DNA of 64,000 nucleotides from Chamaesiphon sp041738715 (GTDB taxonomy: Bacteria > Cyanobacteriota > Cyanobacteriia > Cyanobacteriales > Chamaesiphonaceae): positions 1-64,000 of the forward strand of contig JBGSPI010000017.1 in the NCBI GenBank assembly GCA_041738715.1, in the 5' to 3' direction. The notes beneath the pieces are model-generated. The model did no database searches. It saw nothing but the letters and a program-made list of their open reading frames with translations, and was not told where the DNA came from. The first letter of the stretch is position 1. Every line of letters begins with the position of its first letter. The translations under genes were made by a program, and so were the position numbers. Shown here in pieces: positions 1 to 6,813 of the stretch.

Positions 1-299
1 CGAACAGTTGTGTTTGGCAGATAAAGGATATCAGGGGCTGGCTAAACTGCATCCTAATAGTTGTCTTCCGACTAAAAAGCCTCGCCAGGGCAAGTTAGAT
101 CAGTCTGAACGTCAGCATAATCGCTCCTTAGCACGATTGCGAATTGTTGTTGAACATGTTAACCGCAAACTTAAAATATTTCGGATTTTGGCTGAACGCT
201 ATCGCAATCGACGTAAACGTTTCAGTCTAAGATTTAACCTCATTTCCGCTATTCTCAATTTTGAACTTGCTTCTTCCTCTTGATTCATGCAAGAGGTCT
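1..299 (+). mobile_element. 3' end of an IS5-family insertion sequence
   Basis: The window opens inside an insertion sequence. Its transposase stop is at 281-283, and the bases up to about 299 read tgcaagaggtct, i.e. agacctcttgca on the other strand, which looks like a terminal inverted repeat. Immediately after it the reading frame of a truncated minus-strand gene resumes (see 300-433), which locates the right boundary at about 297-300. The left end and the target-site duplication are outside the window, so the exact last base is not proven. Confidence 0.75.
2..283 (+). CDS. IS5-family (DDE) transposase, C-terminal part, truncated by the window edge
   Basis: About 93 C-terminal residues of a DDE transposase are present; the reading frame is open to the left edge, so the TTG at 8 is not a real start. 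Seen directly: an A-D-K-G-Y-Q-G segment (second catalytic Asp region of the DDE_Tnp_4/IS5 fold), followed by a basic stretch and R-I-V-V-E-H-V-N-R-K-L-K, the usual setting of the catalytic Glu, and a closing 'RYRNRRKRFSLRFNLI' region typical of the family. The protein would cut and join the IS ends. Whether the whole element is intact cannot be judged from here. Confidence 0.85.
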   Translation, partial: EQLCLADKGYQGLAKLHPNSCLPTKKPRQGKLDQSERQHNRSLARLRIVVEHVNRKLKIFRILAERYRNRRKRFSLRFNLISAILNFELASSS

Positions 300-433
300 A
301 CTGTAGAACCGCGCCAACCAATTAGTAAAGCACTCACACCACCTGTAAAGTAGATACAGCCTGAACCACGAGCTTCTCTACCTAATGCCTCCATAAGTTG
401 TTCGATTTTCTGAGGATCGACGCTCGATCGCAT
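300..433 (-). pseudogene. 5' fragment of a nucleotidyltransferase-like gene cut by the IS
   Basis: Reading from 433 leftward the frame encodes about 46 residues (starting MRSSVDPQKIEQL, with F-T-G-G-V-S-A-L-L-I-G-W-R-G-S-T-V-D) that resemble the N-terminus of DUF6036/AbiEii-like nucleotidyltransferases, where G-G-x-S-A and W-R-x-S-T-x-D-I/L form the nucleotide-binding start of the domain. The frame then runs into the IS end at about 299 and continues as meaningless sequence to 227. The gene is therefore broken; its remainder, if still present, lies left of the window. The family assignment is from pattern memory and is moderate; the interruption itself is well supported by the IS boundary. 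Confidence 0.6.
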
Positions 434-501
434 AGTTTCACATCACTGCATTTTAGTTCTTCCAATCTAACAGATCCCGCGTGGGTTATAGCCATTTGGA
501 A

Positions 502-759
502 TTAACGATCACTAACTTTGAATGTTGTGCCATCCCCGATGAACACGAATTCTTCATCATCCAGAAAGAAACAACAATTCACCTTAATCGTTGACTCAAA
601 CCAAAAGCATTGCCGCTCATCTTGCTGCTGCTTCGGCTTCAATGCGATCGAACCATGTGCGGAAAGCCATTCAATCTTCTCTTCGGCTGACTTGCCATGA
701 AGCAACGACTGGACAGCCTTAGCTTGGGAGATGAGGTCAATCAGAGGAAAGGTACTCAT
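502..759 (-). CDS. hypothetical protein, 85 aa
   Basis: Small ORF that I do not recognise. The N-terminal half is predicted helical (LIDLISQAKAVQSLLHGKS), and the C-terminal half has alternating hydrophobic residues ending in a run of aromatic and acidic residues (CCFFLDDEEFVFIGDG), suggesting a small alpha/beta protein. An antisense ORF over the same bases looks less protein-like. Upstream of the ATG only a weak purine run (gaaag) is present. It lies between the broken nucleotidyltransferase and the DUF4365 gene, in an accessory patch, so it could be a small accessory protein of that patch. No function can be assigned. Confidence 0.5.
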   Translation of the reverse strand: MSTFPLIDLISQAKAVQSLLHGKSAEEKIEWLSAHGSIALKPKQQQDERQCFWFESTIKVNCCFFLDDEEFVFIGDGTTFKVSDR

Positions 760-870
760 AGCAGTCTAACTTTCGCAATCACGGGACACCAGTAACTTTT
801 GCAATCCACCGACTAGATTGAATTGTTCCAGTGCATTGCGGTGTTAGGATTGGTAGTTACAAAAGCAACT

Positions 871-1842
871 CTAAATTTTGTCGGTTGCAGAAGTAAGATA
901 ACCTAATGACGTAGGAAGAAACCATTCTCGCCAAACGTCTTCGTAAGTTTTAGGTAGAAGTGAAAGTTGCCTCCAAAGTTCAAAAACATCTAGCTTTCTA
1001 TAATGTTCTCTCATCTCAAGCTCATCGAACCCTTCTTGTATTGTGGGATCTTTAAAAAATCCTGGTTGTCCAGTCTCCATAAAGCGTTGAAGTCCTGCTG
1101 CATTACATTCAATTAGTCCACACATCTCAGTGTCGTTCCAGAAGTCGTAGTTGGCTATTTTGCGAGCAAAAACTTTTGCTAATCCACGCCAGTCTTCGTG
1201 CTCAGCCCACCGCAATTCTGAGTACTGATAAGTAAATCGTTGAAATGCAGCTATTAGCTTTGGTCGTTTAGCGTACCATCGTAGTGCTACTAACCCGTGA
1301 TCCGTTCCTATTTCGTTGTATGTTGGAATATGGATTATACGACTTTGTTTGTCGCGATAGTCCTCATAACGTGGTACCAATATTTTGTCAATATAATCAT
1401 TTAGGCAGACAAAAGAGCACCGTTGTTTAGCTAAATCAGCAATAACCAACAGCACTGGAACAGCAATTCCCATACGCTCCACGGTCACGAGTTCAGAAGT
1501 TTCAAGCTGAAAACTGTAGATTTCAATATCTGCCACTTTATCAGCACGGTTTAAATTATCATGACTTTTTTCTACGTTGCCTCTGCTAAAGATTGCAAGT
1601 TGTTTAACATCCGGCGCTGCGATACTCTTAAGTTGGATAAAAAAATGCTCACCTAGAGTCTCGTATGCAGCGTTTGCTGCTGATGAATTCTCCGCAAACT
1701 TGAAAACCTCTACGGTGAAGTCTAACCCATAGTCAGGTCGATACTCGTGTACAACCCAGTGCTTAGGCAATTTTGAACGGAGAAGTTGTTCTCCTTGCTG
1801 ATCTATTAGGTGGTGCTCCGATCGTTGCTTCGCTCTTGCCAT
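871..1842 (-). CDS. DUF4365 domain-containing protein, 323 aa
   Basis: The first ~150 residues match the DUF4365 pattern: basic start (MARAKQRSEHHLIDQQGEQ), then R-P-D-Y-G-L-D-F-T-V-E, and F-F-I-Q-L-K about 35 residues later. The D...E/Q-x-K spacing is what is expected from a PD-(D/E)XK nuclease-like core, which is why this family is suspected to act on nucleic acid; activity is not shown by sequence. The remaining ~170 residues (rich in W and Y) are not recognised. It sits next to a toxin-antitoxin pair and an IS-disrupted nucleotidyltransferase, a common setting for such genes. It appears to be transcribed alone: there is a 51-bp gap to the antitoxin gene to its left... right order on this strand being antitoxin first, so read-through from the brnT-brnA unit is possible. 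Confidence 0.7.
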   Translation of the reverse strand: MARAKQRSEHHLIDQQGEQLLRSKLPKHWVVHEYRPDYGLDFTVEVFKFAENSSAANAAYETLGEHFFIQLKSIAAPDVKQLAIFSRGNVEKSHDNLNRADKVADIEIYSFQLETSELVTVERMGIAVPVLLVIADLAKQRCSFVCLNDYIDKILVPRYEDYRDKQSRIIHIPTYNEIGTDHGLVALRWYAKRPKLIAAFQRFTYQYSELRWAEHEDWRGLAKVFARKIANYDFWNDTEMCGLIECNAAGLQRFMETGQPGFFKDPTIQEGFDELEMREHYRKLDVFELWRQLSLLPKTYEDVWREWFLPTSLGYLTSATDKI

Positions 1843-1893
1843 CTACCTTTGTTCTGTTTAAATTTATGCAAGATCCCCCGAAAAAATATGCAA

Positions 1894-2187
1894 TTAGCAG
1901 GACTCAGCATGAACGACTTCACTTAATGCTTCATCAATTACTGCATCACTGACCCCTCGACGCTTCAAACTTGCTACTAAGGCACTCACTGTTCCGCTCT
2001 CAAATCGTTCTAAATCAAGCCGCAAACATTGACCGATATAAGCACGAATTAATGGTTGATAACCTGAAAAGCCCAGTAATGGAGCGACTTTTTTCAGATC
2101 TTCAACAACGTCTTCGGGCATACGGAGCGTCACGCTAGTCATGGGGCGATTTCGTTCTAATCGCTGCTTTAGTGATTCAATCTTCAT
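1894..2187 (-). CDS. BrnA-like / CopG-like antitoxin, 97 aa
   Basis: I place the start at the ATG at 2187 (MKIESLKQRLERN) because a strong ribosome binding site (ggagaga) lies just upstream; the frame is open further (to 2256) but that extension only shadows the toxin gene. The segment M-T-S-V-T-L-R-M-P-E-D-V-V-E-D-L-K-K is a typical ribbon-helix-helix strand plus helix, used for operator binding and for toxin neutralisation. The start overlaps the end of the toxin gene by 11 bp, so the two are translationally coupled in toxin-first order, as in brnT-brnA operons. The C-terminal part, with R-R-G-V-S-D-A-V-I-D-E-A-L-S-E, is helical and probably binds the toxin. Confidence 0.75.
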   Translation of the reverse strand: MKIESLKQRLERNRPMTSVTLRMPEDVVEDLKKVAPLLGFSGYQPLIRAYIGQCLRLDLERFESGTVSALVASLKRRGVSDAVIDEALSEVVHAESC

Positions 2188-2473
2188 ACTGTAATCTCTC
2201 CTGACGAGTTGCTTTTCGTGCTGAAATAATCCGAATGACATTTTCTTCACGCTCAATGTGAACTACATACAGTAGATTCCAGCGAGCATCTAGCCCAATG
2301 ACAGCATCACGCGCTTCTTCATTACGGCTGGCATCAACTACGACTAAAAATGGGTCGAAGAATACTTCAGCAGCTTGTTGAAAAGTGATTCCATCATGAT
2401 TGGTGGGATTAACCTGTGCTTTTCCATCATTCCATACAAAAGTAATGCCATTGAGAACGAAGTACACATTCAT
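2177..2473 (-). CDS. BrnT family toxin, 98 aa
   Basis: Length and pattern match the BrnT ribonuclease toxins: F-x-W-N-D-G-K-A-x-x-N at the start, then H-D-G-I-T-F-Q-Q-A-A-E-V-F-F-D-P, then a strand with L-L-Y-V-V-H and the closing E-N-V-I-R-I-I-S-A-R-K-A-T-R-Q-E-R hallmark. BrnT has a RelE-like fold and halts growth by cleaving RNA; BrnA neutralises it. The first gene of the pair is directly preceded by a strong promoter whose -10 box lies only about 7 nt upstream of the ATG (see 2481-2517), so the transcript should be leaderless or nearly so. Catalytic activity was not assessable beyond family pattern. Confidence 0.85.
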   Translation of the reverse strand: MNVYFVLNGITFVWNDGKAQVNPTNHDGITFQQAAEVFFDPFLVVVDASRNEEARDAVIGLDARWNLLYVVHIEREENVIRIISARKATRQERLQYED

Positions 2474-2480
2474 AGTTTCC

Positions 2481-2517
2481 AGTATAGATAAAACGTATTT
2501 ACAATGTCAATACGTTT
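2481..2517 (-). promoter_or_regulatory. Promoter and palindromic operator of the brnT-type operon
   Basis: On the minus strand, TTGACA (2510-2505) and TATACT (2486-2481) are consensus-like -35 and -10 boxes separated by 18 nt. A perfect inverted repeat, AAACGTATT (2491-2499) and AATACGTTT (2509-2517) with a 9-nt centre, overlaps the spacer and the -35 box. This is where a ribbon-helix-helix antitoxin would bind to autoregulate. The -10 ends 8 nt before the toxin ATG at 2473. Confidence 0.75.
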
Positions 2518-2556
2518 TTTCATAAAGGTCAATTAGGTGCCTGTTTGAGATGTTTT

Positions 2557-3168
2557 TTATCCGATCATCAGATCTACTAAGCCATTAATCAGGCGATTTT
2601 GCTCGATCGGTAAAATTTCTTGTCCATGTAAGATCTCATGAGTAATTACATAGTGCATGAGTGTCCCCACAAACATTCTCGCGGCAATTTCTGGATCGGC
2701 ATAATTTAGACTGGGCTGATTTTCCAAGTAGTTAGTTAACTGTTCGATCATCGGTTTTTGAATCATTTGGACAAAGGATTGGGCTAACTCTGGAAAGCGT
2801 CCTGACTCCCCCAGGGTTAATCGAATAAATGTCAGCAGCGGCTGCTCTGCCGAAAATTTGCTCAGGATACTTGTTGCTAGATGTCGTAAAAAAATCTGGG
2901 GCGGTACTTGCTGCAAGAGTGGATCTTGCAAGCTGGAGAGAAATTCTTTTGGTAATAGCTGATGAATCAAGGCTGTAAATAAGCCTTCTTTGTCATGAAA
3001 GTAGCTATAGAGCGTGGGTTTAGATACTCCCGCCGCGATCGCAATTCGATCCATACTCGCTGCTGCAAACCCGTGCGCTGTAAACTCTTGCAGCGCACCT
3101 GCTAAAATCGCCTCTGCCTTATCAGTTTTGCTGCGGCGAGGCATAGAAGTCGGATTAGTTGATTCCAT
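2557..3168 (-). CDS. TetR/AcrR family transcriptional regulator, 203 aa
   Basis: Residues ~15-62 form a classical TetR helix-turn-helix: A-x-x-x-F-x-x-x-G-F-A-A-A-S-M-D-R-I-A-x-x-A-G-V-S-K-P-T-L-Y-S-Y-F-x-x-K-E-G-L. The C-terminal ligand-binding half (from ~85) has the TetR_C / AefR-like look. The gene is divergent from the devBCA-type operon, and a 9-bp perfect palindrome (3233-3257) lies between them, so it is most likely a repressor of that exporter and of itself. TetR proteins next to DevBCA/HlyD transporters usually respond to a substrate or stress ligand; the ligand here is unknown. Confidence 0.9.
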   Translation of the reverse strand: MESTNPTSMPRRSKTDKAEAILAGALQEFTAHGFAAASMDRIAIAAGVSKPTLYSYFHDKEGLFTALIHQLLPKEFLSSLQDPLLQQVPPQIFLRHLATSILSKFSAEQPLLTFIRLTLGESGRFPELAQSFVQMIQKPMIEQLTNYLENQPSLNYADPEIAARMFVGTLMHYVITHEILHGQEILPIEQNRLINGLVDLMIG

Positions 3169-3232
3169 TGGGGTCTAAATACCATCGAGGCTAAATTGCT
3201 GCTTAATATTAAGTTTACTGCAACGTTTAATA

Positions 3233-3257
3233 ATTTTACTAAACGGTATAGTAAAAT
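3233..3257. promoter_or_regulatory. Probable TetR operator
   Basis: Perfect inverted repeat ATTTTACTA (3233-3241) / TAGTAAAAT (3249-3257) with a 7-nt centre, in the 126-bp region between the divergent tetR-like gene and the devB-like gene. Size and symmetry suit a TetR dimer. It lies about 40-60 bp upstream of the devB start, so it probably overlaps that promoter. Confidence 0.7.
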
Positions 3258-3294
3258 ATATGGATAATATGCCAACTCAGGAGATCTCTGAATC

Positions 3295-4698
3295 ATGCAG
3301 GATCGAGTTAATGATAAAACCTCAATATCTAAACTACCCCGTCCCTGGATTGCGTGGATCGGTGTCGCCCTGGTGATTGTAGCTGGGGGGACAGTATATA
3401 TGACCCGGCAGACACAACAGTCGCAACAGGCACAGCAGGCGGCTTCTACCCCCCTGGAGATTAAGACGGTGACAGCTTTGGGGCGGCTGGAGCCGCAGGG
3501 GGATGTGATTAAATTGGGGGCGGCGACTTCTAGTCAGGAAAATCGGATTAGCCAATTGTTGGTCAAAGAAGGCGATCGAGTCAATGCGGGGCAAGTAATT
3601 GCGATTTTGGCTAGTCGAGATCGACTCCAAGCTACCCGCAAGCAAATGGATCGAGATGTGCAGGTAGCTCAGGCGAAACTAGCCCAAGTCCAAGCTGGCG
3701 CGAAGCAAGGAGAAAAAGGGGCGCAGCAAGCCGAGATCGATCGATTCAAACAGCAGTTGCGCGAGGAAGCCGCCACGAATAGAGCCACTTTGAGACGGTT
3801 AAAAGAACAGCTAATTTTTGAGCCGCAAGCCCAAGGCGCGAAGATTCAGTCACTTGTAGCTCAGTTAGCTGGGGAAAAGCCAACTTATCGATCGCGAGTG
3901 AGCCGTTTAACTGCCCAACTGCGGAATGCGACGGTGGAATGTCAACGGTATACCACCCTATTCAATCAGCAGGTAATTGAAGCCAGTCGGCGTGATAGCA
4001 AATGTCTGGAGCCAGAGACATTGCAACAGCAACTCGCCGAAGCGAAAGCGCAGTATCAGCAAAGTATTAGCGTGATCGAGCAACAGATTGCCGAAAATAC
4101 GGCTACCAAACAGCGGATGGTTAGTAACTTAACCCAGCAAATTAAAGAAACTGAGGCTAATTACCATAAGACAATCGCGACACTCCAAGGACAAATCAAA
4201 GAATCTACGGCAAAATTGGCGAAGATTGCGGAAGTACGATCGGTAGATGTCGCCGTTGTGCAGGCAGAACTCGATCGAGCCATCGCCGCCATCCAGCAAG
4301 CTGAAGTCAACTTAGCGCAAGCCTATGTTCGCACTCCTCAAGCTGGGGTAGTGATGGATATTTACACCCAGGCGGGTGAAATTATCTCCAGTAACGGCAT
4401 CGTCGAAATCGGACAAACCGACCAAATGTACGCCATTGCCGAAGTTTATCAAAGTGACATCCAAAAAATCCGCGTCGGACAATCCGCCCGTTGTACTACC
4501 GAAGCTCTAACTGGCGAGTTACGCGGCGTAGTCGAGCGGATCGATCGCAAAGTTCGACGGCAAACAGTGATTAACACCGATCCGAGCAAAAACATTGACG
4601 AAAGAACGATCGAAGTCCATGTGCGACTAGACAGAGCATCCAGCCAAATCGCGGCAAACTATACCAATTTGCAGGTTCAAGTGGAGATTGCCCAATGA
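3295..4698 (+). CDS. devB: DevB-type HlyD-family periplasmic adaptor subunit
   Basis: 467-aa membrane fusion protein. It has a short cytoplasmic N-terminus, one membrane anchor (about residues 17-36, W-I-A-W-I-G-V-A-L-V-I-V-A-G-G), a first half lipoyl/beta-barrel region (LGRLEPQGDVIKL, ISQLLVKEGDRVNAGQVIA), a long alpha-helical hairpin rich in Q, K, A and E (~110-345), and the returning lipoyl half with VRTPQAGVVMDIYTQAGE. It links an inner-membrane ABC transporter to an outer-membrane channel. The ATG at 3295 is chosen for the AGGAG at 3279-3283. The stop overlaps the start of devC by 4 bp (ATGA). In Anabaena DevBCA exports heterocyst glycolipids; homologues in non-heterocystous cyanobacteria export other lipophilic compounds, so no heterocyst role should be assumed. 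Confidence 0.92.
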   Translation: MQDRVNDKTSISKLPRPWIAWIGVALVIVAGGTVYMTRQTQQSQQAQQAASTPLEIKTVTALGRLEPQGDVIKLGAATSSQENRISQLLVKEGDRVNAGQVIAILASRDRLQATRKQMDRDVQVAQAKLAQVQAGAKQGEKGAQQAEIDRFKQQLREEAATNRATLRRLKEQLIFEPQAQGAKIQSLVAQLAGEKPTYRSRVSRLTAQLRNATVECQRYTTLFNQQVIEASRRDSKCLEPETLQQQLAEAKAQYQQSISVIEQQIAENTATKQRMVSNLTQQIKETEANYHKTIATLQGQIKESTAKLAKIAEVRSVDVAVVQAELDRAIAAIQQAEVNLAQAYVRTPQAGVVMDIYTQAGEIISSNGIVEIGQTDQMYAIAEVYQSDIQKIRVGQSARCTTEALTGELRGVVERIDRKVRRQTVINTDPSKNIDERTIEVHVRLDRASSQIAANYTNLQVQVEIAQ

Positions 4699-5870
4699 TC
4701 GGTTTGATTAAACGACTACAACGCCGTACTCCCCTGGGTTGGCTGCAACTCAGTCACAGTCCCAGTCGCTTGCTTGTCGCCCTGTCGGGGATTGCCTTTG
4801 CAGATATTTTACTATTCATGCAACTGGGTTTCCAAGCATCACTCTATGAAAGCAATACCCAGATTCGCCGCGCCTTAAATACTGATATTGTCTTAGTCAG
4901 CCCCAAGGCGAAGAATACCCAGAACCTCTCCACATTTGCGCGGCGACGGCTGTATCAGGCGATGGATGTTCCGGGCGTGGCTTCCGTTCACCCCCTATAT
5001 TCCAATAATCTGATCTGGAAAAATCCCCAAACCAGGCGTGAGGCAACCATTCAAGTAATTGGCTTGAGTGTCGATCGATCGACCTTTCGACTACCGGAAA
5101 TCAATCGACAGTTAAATCGAATTAAGCTGCCCGATGTAGTTTTATTCGATCGCGGTTCGCGGGGGGATTACAAGGAAACGATCGCTCAAGTAGCAGCAGG
5201 GAAAATCATTACTACCGAAGCAGAAGGACGAACTATTCGGATTGGCGGACTATTCACGTTGGGAGCATCCTTTGGTACCGATGGTATTTTGATGACGAGC
5301 GATCAAAATTTTCTGCGACTGTTTCCCAAACGCGATGTTGGCAGTATTAGCTTGGGTTTGATTGATGTTAAACCAGGACACAATCTGCTCCAGATTGCTA
5401 ACACATTAAAAGCACATTTACCCAACGATGTCAAGGTGATGACCTTGGCGGAATTTATCGAAGATGAGCAAGCTTACTGGCGCAAAGAAAGCCCGATCGG
5501 GTTTATCTTTACGATGGGTGCAGCAATGGCATTTGTGGTGGGAATGGTGATTGTTTATCAGGTACTTTCTACTGATGTAAATGCTCATTTGAAGGAATAT
5601 GCCACCTTTAAAGCGATGGGTTATCGCCACAGTTATTTACTCGGCATAGTTTTTGAAGAGGCGATGATTTTAGCGATCGTCGGATTCATTCCCGGCTTAG
5701 TTTTGCCGCTAGGGTTGTATTCGATGGCAGCAAAAGCAACGGCTTTACCAATTTATATGACTGTCGCACGGGCTACGCTGGTGCTGATGCTGACGCTGTT
5801 GATGTGTTTGCTATCTGGCGCGATCGCTACCCGTAAATTGCAATCAGCAGACCCTGCCGATATGTTTTAA
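4695..5870 (+). CDS. devC: DevC-type ABC transporter permease (FtsX-like)
   Basis: 391-aa permease of the FtsX/MacB topology: one N-terminal membrane helix (about 28-48), a ~220-residue periplasmic domain, and three C-terminal helices (around F-I-F-T-M-G-A-A-M-A-F-V-V-G-M-V, Y-L-L-G-I-V-F-E-E-A-M-I-L-A-I-V-G, and L-V-L-M-L-T-L-L-M-C-L-L). Length and order match the DevC family. It is translationally coupled to devB (4-bp overlap) and followed after 16 bp by the ATPase gene, completing a devB-devC-devA tripartite exporter. The outer-membrane partner is normally a TolC-like protein encoded elsewhere. Confidence 0.92.
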   Translation: MIGLIKRLQRRTPLGWLQLSHSPSRLLVALSGIAFADILLFMQLGFQASLYESNTQIRRALNTDIVLVSPKAKNTQNLSTFARRRLYQAMDVPGVASVHPLYSNNLIWKNPQTRREATIQVIGLSVDRSTFRLPEINRQLNRIKLPDVVLFDRGSRGDYKETIAQVAAGKIITTEAEGRTIRIGGLFTLGASFGTDGILMTSDQNFLRLFPKRDVGSISLGLIDVKPGHNLLQIANTLKAHLPNDVKVMTLAEFIEDEQAYWRKESPIGFIFTMGAAMAFVVGMVIVYQVLSTDVNAHLKEYATFKAMGYRHSYLLGIVFEEAMILAIVGFIPGLVLPLGLYSMAAKATALPIYMTVARATLVLMLTLLMCLLSGAIATRKLQSADPADMF

Positions 5871-5886
5871 ACTTGAGGTTCAAATC

Positions 5887-6600
5887 GTGAATTTATCATC
5901 CCAAGCACCAGTAATTGCCGTCCGTGAAATCGATCACTATTTTGGTGAAGCCGAACAGCGCAAACAAGTTTTATATGATATCACCCTCGATATTTATTCA
6001 GGCGAAATTGTGATTATGACCGGGCCTTCTGGTTCTGGCAAAACCACCCTATTAACCTTAATGGGTGGCTTGCGATCGGTTCAAATTGGCAGTCTCCAGT
6101 TCCTCGGACAAGAATTTCATGGTGCAACCAAAGAACAATTAGTCCAAGCTCGTCGCCACGTTGGGTATATTTTCCAAGCACATAATCTCCACGGTAGCCT
6201 CACCGCCTTGCAAAACGTCCGTATGGGGCTAGAAGTCCATCCCGACTACTCCCCTGCCGAAATGAATCAATTGGCGGCAGAAATGCTCGCCCAGGTGGGG
6301 TTAGGTGAGCAGTTATCGAAATATCCCGACCACTTATCCGGCGGGCAAAAACAGCGGGTGGCAATCGCTAGAGCATTGGTTAGTAAACCACAACTGCTCT
6401 TAGCCGACGAGCCTACAGCCGCACTAGATAGCGTCACCGGGCGAGATGTGGTGACACTGATGCAACGGTTGGCAAAAGAACAAGGTTGTACGATCGTCTT
6501 AGTCACCCACGATAACCGAATTTTGGATGTGGCAGATCGGATTGTTCACATGGAAGACGGACGACTCGGTAAAGCTGAAATTACCCATGCTGTCAGTTGA
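5887..6600 (+). CDS. devA: DevA-type ABC transporter ATP-binding subunit
   Basis: 237-aa LolD/MacB-class ATPase. Walker A G-P-S-G-S-G-K-T-T (about 46-54), Q-loop in Y-I-F-Q-A-H-N-L, signature L-S-G-G-Q-K-Q-R, Walker B L-L-L-A-D-E-P-T-A-A-L-D and switch H in L-V-T-H-D are all intact. The start is a GTG at 5887; the preceding sequence has no nearby ATG in frame. It energises DevC, which works with DevB. Last gene of the three-gene operon; after it a 213-bp gap without recognisable features separates the next transporter. Confidence 0.93.
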   Translation: MNLSSQAPVIAVREIDHYFGEAEQRKQVLYDITLDIYSGEIVIMTGPSGSGKTTLLTLMGGLRSVQIGSLQFLGQEFHGATKEQLVQARRHVGYIFQAHNLHGSLTALQNVRMGLEVHPDYSPAEMNQLAAEMLAQVGLGEQLSKYPDHLSGGQKQRVAIARALVSKPQLLLADEPTAALDSVTGRDVVTLMQRLAKEQGCTIVLVTHDNRILDVADRIVHMEDGRLGKAEITHAVS

Positions 6601-6813
6601 TTCAAAGTAGTCGCTCCGATTATTGTGTCAACTGAAGCGTATTGCCAGTTGTTCGATCGTCAAACTATTGATTCTTGATTTGCCAATATTGAGACAGCTT
6701 TTGCTGGTGCTTTGATTCTCGTAGTCAGGTGGCGTTTCAGATATCTTTATTTGTCATGCTCGCGATTGATCGAGGATACTAAGTAGTGAAGAGGCAGTAA
6801 ATAGATCAGATCC

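Noticed and set aside
3295..6600. Heterocyst-specific glycolipid export role for the devBCA-type operon
   Set aside because: No other heterocyst gene is seen, and DevBCA paralogues occur widely in unicellular cyanobacteria; a general exporter role is safer.
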